Source: an uncultured Eubacteriales bacterium (GTDB taxonomy: Bacteria > Bacillota > Clostridia > Oscillospirales > Acutalibacteraceae). Taken from it: a stretch of DNA of 15,195 nucleotides. The stretch lies in NCBI GenBank assembly GCA_934718145.1, contig CAKUZC010000013.1, forward strand, positions 1 to 15,195, written 5' to 3'. A model generated the notes under the pieces. The model did not search any database, was not told where the DNA came from, and saw only the letters and a program-made list of their open reading frames with translations. The position numbers were made by a program, and so were the translations under genes. Positions 1-8,410 of this stretch are shown one piece after another (positions within the stretch are counted from its first letter, which is position 1; every line of letters begins with the position of its first letter).

Positions 1-750
1 GGTATTGTGGGATTGCTTAAATCTCGATTTGGTATTCATGAAGTTATAACGAGCATCATGTTAAACTGGGTTTTTCTCTACTTATGCAATTATGTAGCAA
101 ATTCTCCGGTATTTCATAAACCGGAAAGTGATGGAACGTATCCTATTAATCATTCGGGTTTTACATTGTTATTGTACGATTGGAAGTTTTCTGAAGAAGG
201 ACGCAATTTTTTGAAAAACAGTCCAATACTAAATGATATTATACTAAAGACAGATTTTAATCTTAACTTTTTTGTAGCCGTAATTATGGCCATTGCCATG
301 TGGATTTTAATATATAAAACTCGTAAAGGTTATGAATTTAGAGCATCGGGTCTAAATGCAGATGCAGCTGAAAATGCAGGAATAAATGTAAACAAAAATA
401 TATTTTACACAATGGTTATAGCAGGAGCTCTTTCTGGATTGGCTGGTGCTTTATCAATAACTGGAACTTCCTCACACAATATTCATGTATTGTCTATATT
501 TGAAAACTATGGTTTTAATGGTTTGTCAGTTGCACTTATAGCAGGAAGTTCGCCTATAGGATGTATTTTTGCAGGATTAATGTTCAGTGGTTTGATTTAT
601 GCCGGGCAGTCATTGCAATTTAAAACAGGTGCTCCTTCAGAGATAGTAAATATTATGATAGGTGTTATAGTGTTTTTTGTAGCATTAGTAAGAATAATAC
701 CGGTAATTGTCAATAAATTTCTCGAAAAAGAGGGTAGGAAAAATGCTTAA
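1..750 (+). CDS. nupP: Nucleoside ABC transporter permease, NupP/YufP type (5' partial)
   Basis: This is an inner-membrane permease subunit of a BmpA-type ABC importer, probably for nucleosides. The reading frame is open from base 1 and the first visible residues (GIVGLLKSRFGIHEVI) match the interior of the family, so the GTG at 7 is not the true start. About 100 N-terminal residues probably lie outside the window, since family members are usually near 350 aa. Several hydrophobic segments are visible. The cytoplasmic loop with RASGLNADAAENAGIN followed by a Gly/Ala-rich membrane segment (bases about 340-460) is the permease signature that contacts the ATPase. The stop overlaps the next permease gene by 8 bases, which implies translational coupling. 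The neighbouring deoC and nucleoside phosphorylase genes favour nucleosides over simple sugars as substrate. The substrate is inference; the family is clear. Confidence 0.9.
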   Translation, partial: GIVGLLKSRFGIHEVITSIMLNWVFLYLCNYVANSPVFHKPESDGTYPINHSGFTLLLYDWKFSEEGRNFLKNSPILNDIILKTDFNLNFFVAVIMAIAMWILIYKTRKGYEFRASGLNADAAENAGINVNKNIFYTMVIAGALSGLAGALSITGTSSHNIHVLSIFENYGFNGLSVALIAGSSPIGCIFAGLMFSGLIYAGQSLQFKTGAPSEIVNIMIGVIVFFVALVRIIPVIVNKFLEKEGRKNA

Positions 751-1654
751 TAGTATTTTAATTGCTATATCTATAACTTTAATGTACTCTGCCCCTTTGG
801 CTCTTGCAGGAATTGGAGGAGTGATATCAGAGAGGTCCGGTATAGTAAACATAGGCATAGAGGGTATGATGAGCATAGGTGCTTTAGTGGGGGCAACTGT
901 TGGATATTTTACAGGAAATCCATGGCTCGGACTATTGTCTGCAGGGATCGCAGGTGGACTTTTGGCGCTATTGCATGCAGTTGCTTCAATTACTTTTAGA
1001 GCGGACCAAACAGTTTCAGGAATTGCCATTAACTTAATCGGACCGGGAGTAGCTATGTTTCTTTCTCGTTATTTTTTCGATGGAGCTACTACTACTCTTC
1101 CTGTTCCAAATAAATTGCCTAAAATTATAGGTCAAAATGGTTTATTTGGCAGTTTAAACATTGATGTTACTGTTGTTATTGCATTACTCGTCGTTTTTAT
1201 TACATGGTTTGTGCTTTATCAAACAAAATGGGGACTAAGAATAAGGGCAATGGGAGAACATCCCGCAGCAGTTGACACTTTAGGAGTGTCTGTTTACAAA
1301 TCCAGATATATTTGTGTTATTATTTCTGGAATTTTAGCAGGACTTGGTGGGGGAGTTGTTACTTTAGCAATTATTTCTCAATTTACTCCAACGGCTATAA
1401 GTGGTCAGGGTTTTATAGCTTTAGCAGCTGTAATATTTGGAAAATGGCGTCCCTTTGGTACATATTTCGCTTGTTTGTTATTTGGATTCTCTCAAGCTTT
1501 GGTAATAATATTGGGAGGAGAAAACGTACAAATTCCATCTACTATATTAGCAATGATACCTTATGTTTTAACAGTTATAATGCTGATAGTGTTTGTCGGG
1601 CGTTCTTCTGCGCCGAAAGCTTCTGGTGTTCCTTATGAAAAAGGTGCCAGATAA
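743..1654 (+). CDS. nupQ: Nucleoside ABC transporter permease, NupQ/YufQ type
   Basis: This is the second permease subunit of the same importer, 303 aa and strongly hydrophobic. I chose the ATG at 743: a GAGGG/TAGG ribosome site lies just upstream within the end of the first permease gene, and the protein then begins MLNSILIAISITLMYSAPLALAG, as the family does. A TTG at 707 would add 12 charged residues and has no Shine-Dalgarno sequence. Visible hallmarks are SERSGIVNIGIEGMM near residues 29-43 and the ATPase-coupling loop RAMGEHPAAVDTLGVSV followed by a glycine-rich segment (bases about 1243-1365). The ATGCTTAA overlap with the previous gene suggests coupled synthesis of the two permeases. 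The ATPase and the BmpA binding lipoprotein are expected upstream, outside the window. Confidence 0.92.
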   Translation: MLNSILIAISITLMYSAPLALAGIGGVISERSGIVNIGIEGMMSIGALVGATVGYFTGNPWLGLLSAGIAGGLLALLHAVASITFRADQTVSGIAINLIGPGVAMFLSRYFFDGATTTLPVPNKLPKIIGQNGLFGSLNIDVTVVIALLVVFITWFVLYQTKWGLRIRAMGEHPAAVDTLGVSVYKSRYICVIISGILAGLGGGVVTLAIISQFTPTAISGQGFIALAAVIFGKWRPFGTYFACLLFGFSQALVIILGGENVQIPSTILAMIPYVLTVIMLIVFVGRSSAPKASGVPYEKGAR

Positions 1655-1688
1655 TATTACAATTGATTTTTCGTTAGGGTGAGTAAAA

Positions 1689-2339
1689 GTGGATATAAAA
1701 GAAATAGTTTCTAAAGTTGACCATACACTTCTTTCTCCTATCTCTACATTTTCAGATATAAAGAATTTGTGCGATGAAGGAATGAAGTATGGAGTAGCTT
1801 CAGTTTGCATACCTCCTTGTTTTGTGAAAAAAGCTAAAGATTATGTTGAAAATAATTTAAAAGTATGCACTGTTATAGGATTTCCTAATGGTTATAATGA
1901 TGAGTCTGTAAAAATTTTTGAAGCAAATCATGCATTAGAGGTCGGAGCAGACGAAATTGATATGGTAATTAACATAGGATTTCTTAAGGAAAAAAATTAT
2001 TCCAAGGTGCTTTCTGAAATAAAAAATATAAAGGACGTTTGCGGCGATAAGATACTTAAAGTTATTATAGAAACATGTTTATTGAGTCAGGAAGAAAAGA
2101 TTAATATGTGTAAGATAGTATCTGATTCGGGGGCAGATTTTATAAAAACTTCTACAGGATTTTCCAAATCCGGTGCAAAAATTGAGGATGTAATACTCTT
2201 CAAAAAATATATTGATAAAAATGTTAAAATAAAAGCTGCAGGCGGAATAAGCAATCTTGAAGATGCGGAAAAATTTATAAGTGCAGGCGCTTCTCGACTT
2301 GGAACCAGTAAAATTATAAAAATCATAAAAGAAATATGA
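1689..2339 (+). CDS. deoC: Deoxyribose-phosphate aldolase
   Basis: A class I aldolase of 216 aa, the usual length, that cleaves 2-deoxy-D-ribose 5-phosphate to glyceraldehyde 3-phosphate and acetaldehyde. The TIM-barrel landmarks are all present: Lys153 in KTSTGFS is the Schiff-base lysine, Lys182 in IKAAGGI is the second catalytic lysine, and Asp91 in ADEIDMVIN is the activating aspartate. ASRLGTS near residues 201-207 is the phosphate-binding end. The start is a GTG with a GGGTGAG-type ribosome site about 7 bases upstream. It lies 34 bases after the permease and 26 bases before the nucleoside phosphorylase gene, so it belongs to a deoxynucleoside catabolic operon. Nothing is missing or unusual. 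Confidence 0.96.
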   Translation: MDIKEIVSKVDHTLLSPISTFSDIKNLCDEGMKYGVASVCIPPCFVKKAKDYVENNLKVCTVIGFPNGYNDESVKIFEANHALEVGADEIDMVINIGFLKEKNYSKVLSEIKNIKDVCGDKILKVIIETCLLSQEEKINMCKIVSDSGADFIKTSTGFSKSGAKIEDVILFKKYIDKNVKIKAAGGISNLEDAEKFISAGASRLGTSKIIKIIKEI

Positions 2340-2365
2340 CAAATTTGAATGAGAGGTAATATATT

Positions 2366-3691
2366 TTGAGAGCCTACGACATAATAGAGAAAAAGAGAAA
2401 CAATTGTGAACTCACATCTGAAGAAATAAAGTTTTTTATAAATGGATATATTGATAATGAAATTGCCGATTACCAAATGTCGGCATTTTTGATGGCTGTT
2501 TATTTTAATGGAATGACTGACGAAGAATGTAAAACCCTGACTGAATGTATGTTATATTCAGGAGAAATTATGGATTTGAGTCCTATAAAAGGTATAAAGG
2601 TTGATAAGCACAGTACAGGAGGAGTAGGGGATAAAACTACTTTGATTGTTACTCCAATTGTTGCGGCCTGTGGTACAAAAGTTGCTAAAATGTCCGGTCG
2701 TGGTTTAGGGCATACCGGAGGGACTGTTGACAAACTTTGTTCTATTCCGGGCATGAATGTTGAAATTTCCAGAAACAGATTTTTTGATATAGTCAATACA
2801 GTAGGATGTTGCGTAATGAGCCAAAGCGGAAATTTAGTTCCTGCCGATAAAAAAATATATGCATTACGTGATGTTACTGCAACTGTAGAAAGCATGCCTT
2901 TGATTGCTTCCAGTATTATGAGTAAAAAAATTGCGTCGGGAGCTGATTGCATAGTTTTAGACGTCAAAGTTGGAAGCGGAGCATTTATGAAAACAAAAGA
3001 GGATGCAATTTCTCTTTCTAAAATAATGATATCAATCGGAAAAAAGTTTAATAAAAAAGTTATTGCGCTCATTACGGATATGAATATACCACTAGGAAAT
3101 GCTATAGGCAATTCGCTTGAAGTCTGGGAATCTTGTGAAGTTTTAAAGGGAAGAGGTCCAAAAGATTTAAGGGATGTTTCTATTTCACTAGCTGCAAATA
3201 TGCTTTATTTGTCTGGAAAGGGAACTATTAGTGAGTGTGAAAATCTTGCAAAATCAGCTATTGATTCAGGCGAGGCCTTTGAAAAATTCAAAGAAATGGT
3301 GTTAGCTCAAGGTGGAAATTTATCATTAATTGAGAAATCTGATTATCTGGATTGCTTAGATGAGTATAAATTTGAAGTTCATTCTGATTATGATGGTTAT
3401 ATTTTTAAAGTTGATACTGAAAAAATTGGCAAAACTGCAATGATATTGGGCGCAGGTCGTGAGAAAAAAGATGACACGATAGATTATAACGCTGGAATAA
3501 TTCTAAATAAAAAAACTGGAGATAAAGTTACTAAAGATGAGGTTTTAGCTGTCTTTTATTCATCAAGCAAAGAAAAATTTGTTGAAGCTGAAAAAATATT
3601 TAAAGAAGCAATAAAATTTGATAAAAATAAACCAGAATATGTACCATTAATTCAGGCAAAAATAACATTGGATGATGTTCAAAGTTTTTAG
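2366..3691 (+). CDS. pdp: Pyrimidine-nucleoside phosphorylase
   Basis: A 441-aa enzyme of the thymidine/pyrimidine nucleoside phosphorylase family, which uses phosphate to split thymidine, deoxyuridine or uridine into base plus (deoxy)ribose 1-phosphate. The start is TTG with GAGAGG nine bases upstream. The alpha N-terminal domain leads into the phosphate-binding loop KHSTGGVGD (residues 81-89) and the family signature beginning SGRGLGHTGGT (110-120). Base-binding residues Arg168, Ser183 and Lys187 are in their expected motifs (ALRD and ASSIMSKK). The VKVGSGAFMK segment (200-209) is intact. The residue that closes the family signature, normally Glu, is Cys125 here. The low-GC context favours the broad-specificity Pdp type over strict thymidine phosphorylase; that is inference. 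Confidence 0.95.
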   Translation: MRAYDIIEKKRNNCELTSEEIKFFINGYIDNEIADYQMSAFLMAVYFNGMTDEECKTLTECMLYSGEIMDLSPIKGIKVDKHSTGGVGDKTTLIVTPIVAACGTKVAKMSGRGLGHTGGTVDKLCSIPGMNVEISRNRFFDIVNTVGCCVMSQSGNLVPADKKIYALRDVTATVESMPLIASSIMSKKIASGADCIVLDVKVGSGAFMKTKEDAISLSKIMISIGKKFNKKVIALITDMNIPLGNAIGNSLEVWESCEVLKGRGPKDLRDVSISLAANMLYLSGKGTISECENLAKSAIDSGEAFEKFKEMVLAQGGNLSLIEKSDYLDCLDEYKFEVHSDYDGYIFKVDTEKIGKTAMILGAGREKKDDTIDYNAGIILNKKTGDKVTKDEVLAVFYSSSKEKFVEAEKIFKEAIKFDKNKPEYVPLIQAKITLDDVQSF

Positions 3692-5695
<2,004 letters not shown>

Positions 5696-5725
5696 AAATA
5701 TTTAAATCGTAATTTTATATAACGT

Positions 5726-5758
5726 AAGAGCACCATCTTCACACGGTGCTCTTTTTTT
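5726..5758 (+). terminator. Intrinsic terminator of the nup-deoC-pdp-ligA operon
   Basis: A perfect 9-bp stem, AAGAGCACC (5726-5734) with GGTGCTCTT (5745-5753), encloses a 10-base loop and runs into seven T residues (5752-5758), 31 bases after the ligA stop. On the minus strand the stem is followed by ACGTTATAT, a poor U-tract. It therefore mainly serves the plus-strand operon, although the convergent minus-strand genes end right beside it. Confidence 0.9.
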
Positions 5759-5763
5759 ACACT

Positions 5764-6228
5764 TTATTCAGACTTACTTTCGGGAGAAGAACGTAACATC
5801 TGTCTAGCTTTTCTTATTTCAGATAAATTTTCCGTAACAATTTGATCTAACTGCTTCATAACATCATCTGCATATTTACTTGCCGAAGCTCTCATCTCTT
5901 TGGACTGACTTTTAGCCTCATTAATTATGTTTTCAGCGGATGCTTGTGCATTTTTTACTATTTCACTTTTACTCACCATGTTTCTTATTTTTTCTTCAGA
6001 GATTTTCATTATGCTGCTTGCTTCCTGATGAGCATTCTCCAAAATCTTAGAACGATCTTCTATTATTTTTCTAGCCTGAACTACTTCTTTAGGAAGTTGC
6101 AATCTCATATCTTCTATGATTCGTTTAATTTCGCCCGCATCTATTATCGATCTTCCTCCTGACATAGGTAAATGCCACGAGGTGTCTATGATATCTTCAA
6201 GCTCATCTATTAAATTTTCTACACTCAT
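5764..6228 (-). CDS. Coiled-coil protein of unknown function, V-ATPase subunit H-like
   Basis: A soluble 154-aa protein with no signal peptide or membrane segment. Residues about 30-140 are almost continuous charged helix rich in Glu, Lys, Ala and Gln, with runs such as ARKIIEDRSKILENAHQEAS, as in ATP-synthase b/V-ATPase H-like and DivIVA-like proteins. The N-terminus (MSVENLIDELEDIIDTSWHL) is more conserved-looking and may be a short capping or dimerisation segment. The C-terminal tail is Ser/Glu-rich. GGGTGG eight bases before the ATG is the ribosome site. From memory, similar short helical proteins sit beside rsmD and coaD in clostridia; the automated 'ATPase' label reflects coiled-coil similarity and not a demonstrated activity. 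It is last in a three-gene minus-strand run, 35 bases after rsmD. Confidence 0.8.
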   Translation of the reverse strand: MSVENLIDELEDIIDTSWHLPMSGGRSIIDAGEIKRIIEDMRLQLPKEVVQARKIIEDRSKILENAHQEASSIMKISEEKIRNMVSKSEIVKNAQASAENIINEAKSQSKEMRASASKYADDVMKQLDQIVTENLSEIRKARQMLRSSPESKSE

Positions 6229-6263
6229 TAATTATACCACCCAAAAACCTTTAATATGTAAAA

Positions 6264-6815
6264 TTAGAATTCACTTTTATACAAATTCAATGATATACTA
6301 CCATAATTATACCTTTTTTGCAAAGAAAAATCTCCGATTTTATTTTGTATATTTTGTGAAGATAGTGTTTCTGTAATTATAATTCCATCTTTATTAATAT
6401 TTTTGATACAAAAATCCAAGGAACTTTGTAATACATCTACATCTTGATAGGGTGGATCTACAAAAATTATGTCAAAATTTTTCTTGTTATTTTTTAGAAA
6501 ATCTAATGCATTCAACTGAAAAAATTTTATATTATGGTTGCATTTAATCTTAGATATATTTTTTTTAATTAAGTCCGCATGGCTTTTTTTTAGTTCTATT
6601 ATAACTACTTCTTCGGCCCCTCGACTAAAAGCTTCTATTCCTATCTGTCCGGTTCCTCCGAACAAATCTAAAAATCTTTTCTCAAAAATATTGTAACCTA
6701 TTATATCAAAAAGGGATTCTTTTATCCTGTCTTTTGTAGGGCGAAGATTTTCATTTTTATCAGAATCCAATTTTAGCCCACGTATTTGTCCTGCAACAAC
6801 TTTTATTTCAAACAC
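6264..6815 (-). CDS. rsmD: 16S rRNA (guanine966-N2)-methyltransferase RsmD
   Basis: A SAM-dependent methyltransferase that modifies G966 (E. coli numbering) of 16S rRNA; 183 aa, normal for the family. Landmarks in order: VVAGQIRGLKL near the N-terminus, RPTKDRIKESLFDII (25-39), SAM-binding motif I LDLFGGTGQIGIEAFSRGA (49-67), and the catalytic DPPY at 120-123. The start is uncertain. The annotated GTG (6815-6813) lies inside the apparent ribosome site AGAGGTG (6819-6813). The family Met normally stands just before the (R/K)V(I/V)(S/A)G motif, where an ATA codon (6806-6804) occurs at a normal 8-base spacing from GAGG. Only 2 bases separate the upstream stop TAG from the GTG, so coupled reinitiation at GTG is also plausible. 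Function is secure; the first three residues are not. Confidence 0.94.
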   Translation of the reverse strand: MFEIKVVAGQIRGLKLDSDKNENLRPTKDRIKESLFDIIGYNIFEKRFLDLFGGTGQIGIEAFSRGAEEVVIIELKKSHADLIKKNISKIKCNHNIKFFQLNALDFLKNNKKNFDIIFVDPPYQDVDVLQSSLDFCIKNINKDGIIITETLSSQNIQNKIGDFSLQKRYNYGSISLNLYKSEF

Positions 6816-6817
6816 CT

Positions 6818-7618
6818 CTAACTGTTTGCACTATAATTTTCCAGCTTTATTTCTTTTATAAAAACTGGAGTGGTGGGTTTACTATTACTATCAACTTCTA
6901 CTTCAGATATCTTATTTACTATATCCATTCCTTCGAAGACTTGCCCAAATACAGTATGCCCTGCATGATTTGTATTATAGTATCCGTCTAAATGAGGATT
7001 TCCTCCGTTTGTTTCGTATAATTTCTTTATACTGTCAGTTATTTTAGACATATCAATCGTACCGCCGTAGTTCCTTGAGAAAGATTCAGGATTTTTTTTA
7101 TAAATTTCATAATACTGATAAAACTGACTCCATCCTCTGAAATTTTTAGGATTTTGATTGTTTATAAAAAATTGACTTCCGTTGGTATTAGGCCCTCTAT
7201 TAGCCATAGAAAGCGATCCTGTTATATTGAAAAGTGAGTCGCTAAATTCATCTTCAAAATCTTCACCCCATACACTTTTACCACCCATGCCTGTGCCATC
7301 GGGGTCTCCTCCTTGAATCATAAAATCTCTTATAACTCTGTGAAATGTTACGTTATTGTAATAACCATTTTTTGAAAGAGATTTAAAATTCTCTACAGCT
7401 TTAGGAGCTTCATTCGGAAAAAATCTTATTTTGAAATCTCCCATATTTGTACTTACTACAGCTATTTCTTCATTTTCAGATGGTTTTTCTAATTGATATC
7501 CTACTCTGGCAGAATCAGTTTTTTCTTGAGATGATTCTTTTTCTTGTGTACATCCGGGGGTTGAAAATAAAATACCACTCATTGCAATTGCTCCTAATAT
7601 TTTTTTAAATTTTTTCAT
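6818..7618 (-). CDS. Cyclophilin-type peptidyl-prolyl cis-trans isomerase, probable lipoprotein
   Basis: A 266-aa foldase predicted to act outside the membrane on exported proteins. The N-terminus MKKFKKILGAIAMSGILF is a basic-plus-hydrophobic signal and Cys23 in STPGC is a plausible lipidation site, though TPGC is a weak lipobox. A charged linker (about 24-50) precedes the cyclophilin domain. FHRVIRDFMIQGGDPDGTG (92-110) carries the catalytic Arg94, and SMANRGPNTNGSQFFI (137-152) and HTVFGQVFEGMDIV are present. An insertion of roughly 50 residues lies between SQFFI and LDGYY, rich in Tyr, Asn and Lys. The ribosome site AAAGGAT is 10 bases before the ATG, and a sigma-A-type promoter lies upstream. 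The stop is 2 bases from the rsmD GTG, so the two are cotranscribed. Confidence 0.92.
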   Translation of the reverse strand: MKKFKKILGAIAMSGILFSTPGCTQEKESSQEKTDSARVGYQLEKPSENEEIAVVSTNMGDFKIRFFPNEAPKAVENFKSLSKNGYYNNVTFHRVIRDFMIQGGDPDGTGMGGKSVWGEDFEDEFSDSLFNITGSLSMANRGPNTNGSQFFINNQNPKNFRGWSQFYQYYEIYKKNPESFSRNYGGTIDMSKITDSIKKLYETNGGNPHLDGYYNTNHAGHTVFGQVFEGMDIVNKISEVEVDSNSKPTTPVFIKEIKLENYSANS

Positions 7619-7656
7619 TTTGAATTTTATCCTTTGATTTTAAATTTATAAGCTTA

Positions 7657-7685
7657 ATTATATCTGAATTATTATATTTATTCAA
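7657..7685 (-). promoter_or_regulatory. Sigma-A-type promoter for the cyclophilin-rsmD-coiled-coil operon
   Basis: On the minus strand TTGAAT (7685-7680) is followed after exactly 17 bases by a perfect TATAAT (7662-7657). Initiation near 7650 would leave a leader of about 30 bases before the ATG at 7618. The region is very AT-rich, so chance matches are possible, but box quality, spacing and position agree. Confidence 0.6.
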
Positions 7686-7747
7686 TTATTTAAATATTTT
7701 AAGTTTTAAAATAATACTGTTAAAAGAACATAAATAAGTATTGAGAA

Positions 7748-7753
7748 TATAAT
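7748..7753 (+). promoter_or_regulatory. Candidate -10 box for the 126-aa cysteine-rich protein gene
   Basis: A perfect TATAAT lies 84 bases before the start codon. The bases 17 upstream (AGAACA, 7725-7730) match TTGACA at only three positions, so the promoter is weak, needs an activator, or belongs to another sigma factor. Initiation near 7760 would place the leader hairpin at the very 5' end of the transcript. Confidence 0.35.
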
Positions 7754-7757
7754 GTTA

Positions 7758-7801
7758 ATGAGACCTATTTAATTAGCAATAATTAATTTTTATGGTCTTG
7801 T
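7758..7801 (+). promoter_or_regulatory. Structured leader: two-part hairpin with GCAA tetraloop
   Basis: The sequence folds into a lower helix ATGAGACC (7758-7765) with GGTCTTGT (7794-7801), 8 pairs including two G-U wobbles. An asymmetric internal loop of 3 and 7 bases follows. The upper helix is a perfect 7 bp, TTAATTA (7769-7775) with TAATTAA (7780-7786), closed by GCAA, a GNRA tetraloop. No T-run follows, so it is not a terminator. It ends 18 bases before AAAGGAGG. It could stabilise the transcript, bind a protein or arise by chance in AT-rich DNA. I do not recognise a known riboswitch. Confidence 0.4.
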
Positions 7802-7836
7802 AATAAAAAGGAATTTATTAAAGGAGGTTAATATAT

Positions 7837-8217
7837 ATGTCGTGTTCATATGAAAAACCATGTAAGTCCGAGAATGAAGTTTGTCCTGCTCTTGGATTTC
7901 AAGATGTAAAAGTTGGTGTACCTGTTGAAATAAGACCTTTTGCAAAGGTTGGAAGAGTTAAAACAGATTGTATAGGAAAACCTGTAATTGAGAGAGACGG
8001 AAAACCTTGTGAAGGAAGGCCAAAAGAAGTTTGTAAATTTACAATAAGTCAAAAAATCAGAGTCGAAGTTCCTGTAATATTTGGTGCAAAAACTGAAGTG
8101 GGAGAAGCGGTAATAGACTGCAAACGCAATAAGGTTCCCTGTAACGAGCAGGGGGATGTTTCTGTAGGTCCGGAATATAAAAAAGAGGAAGAACTGTTTC
8201 GAGGAATGATAGGATAA
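7837..8217 (+). CDS. Cysteine-rich two-repeat protein of unknown function
   Basis: A 126-aa soluble protein that I cannot assign to a named family. It has eight cysteines (3, 9, 16, 45, 58, 66, 95, 102), no signal peptide and no membrane segment. It is built of two tandem units: each begins KPC, continues to EVC, then shows C-x5-Q-x22-C with VPV, VG and DC at identical offsets, with no gap between Cys16-45 and Cys66-95. Alternating hydrophobic residues suggest beta strands. A third KPC-like turn (VPC, 100-102) precedes an acidic/basic tail. The excellent ribosome site AAAGGAGG (7820-7827), 9 bases before the ATG, implies high expression. It stands alone between two hairpins, next to germination genes. 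I have a vague memory of similar short Cys-rich clostridial proteins. A spore or surface role is a guess from context. Confidence 0.85.
   Translation: MSCSYEKPCKSENEVCPALGFQDVKVGVPVEIRPFAKVGRVKTDCIGKPVIERDGKPCEGRPKEVCKFTISQKIRVEVPVIFGAKTEVGEAVIDCKRNKVPCNEQGDVSVGPEYKKEEELFRGMIG
7855..8130 (+). repeat. Two tandem protein-level repeats of about 50 residues
   Basis: Unit 1 covers residues 7-55 and unit 2 residues 56-98 of the cysteine-rich protein. Over 32 aligned positions (14-45 against 64-95) 12 are identical without a gap: E, V, C, Q, V, V, P, V, V, G, D and C, with V/I, K/R, I/F and V/A substitutions elsewhere. The similarity is not evident in the DNA, so the duplication is old. Confidence 0.65.
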
Positions 8218-8253
8218 ACTTGATAATTTAATATAATCTTTATATAAAAACTT

Positions 8254-8288
8254 ACTCCAGTCTTTAAAAAATCTCAATAGGCTGGAGT
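8254..8288 (+). terminator. Probable terminator of the cysteine-rich protein gene
   Basis: ACTCCAGTC (8254-8262) pairs with GGCTGGAGT (8280-8288) over 9 pairs with one G-U, around a 17-base loop, 37 bases after the stop. The 3' T-tract on the plus strand is poor (TTACTAATTT). The minus-strand exit (AAGTTTTTATA) is more T-rich. It is likely a transcript end or stabilising hairpin. Confidence 0.55.
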
Positions 8289-8313
8289 TTACTAATTTAA
8301 ATAATTATAACAT

Positions 8314-8337
8314 AAAACATGTTTATAATCATGTTTT
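8314..8337. promoter_or_regulatory. Perfect 8-bp dyad upstream of the germinant receptor operon
   Basis: AAAACATG (8314-8321) and CATGTTTT (8330-8337) form an exact inverted repeat around an 8-base AT spacer, with half-site centres about 16 bases apart, roughly 106 bases before the gerA-type start. The geometry suits a dimeric regulator. It is not followed by a long T-run, so it is a poor terminator. Confidence 0.3.
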
Positions 8338-8380
8338 CGCTTTAAAGTATAACTGTAAATATAGTTTTGTTCATAATTAA

Positions 8381-8410
8381 TGTATATTTTTAATCGAAGT
8401 TAAAATAATA
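8381..8410 (+). promoter_or_regulatory. Candidate sigma-G-like promoter of the ger operon
   Basis: TGTATA (8381-8386) and AATAATA (8404-8410) are separated by 17 bases and compare with the sporulation sigma-G boxes TGAATA and CATACTA (5 of 6 and 5 of 7). Initiation near 8417 would leave about 26 bases before the ATG, typical for ger operons. The matches are imperfect and the DNA is AT-rich. A TATAAT at 8416-8421 lacks a partner -35 box. Confidence 0.3.

Noticed and set aside
2087..3111. Long antisense reading frames opposite deoC and the nucleoside phosphorylase gene (129 and 203 codons)
   Set aside because: They are shadows of well-identified genes, with no ribosome sites and no recognisable protein features.
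7752..7772. Six-codon upstream ORF (ATG TTA ATG AGA CCT ATT TAA) as a leader peptide
   Set aside because: It has no ribosome site, and its ATG would lie upstream of or at the probable transcription start.
7837..8217. Assignment of the cysteine-rich protein to the SPOCS/DUF3794 (SipL) family
   Set aside because: There is a loose resemblance in short beta-strand patterns, but the characteristic glycine-containing strands of that domain are not evident and the 50-residue Cys-bounded repeat is different.
7846..8277. 143-codon frame antisense to the cysteine-rich protein
   Set aside because: It is Phe/Tyr/Ser-rich, as expected of the complement of an AT-rich gene. The plus-strand frame has AAAGGAGG and a clear internal protein repeat, which the antisense frame cannot explain.
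8314..8337. Hairpin AAAACATG/CATGTTTT as a second terminator for the cysteine-rich protein gene
   Set aside because: The stem is AT-rich and is followed by CGC instead of a T-run. I listed it as a possible operator instead.
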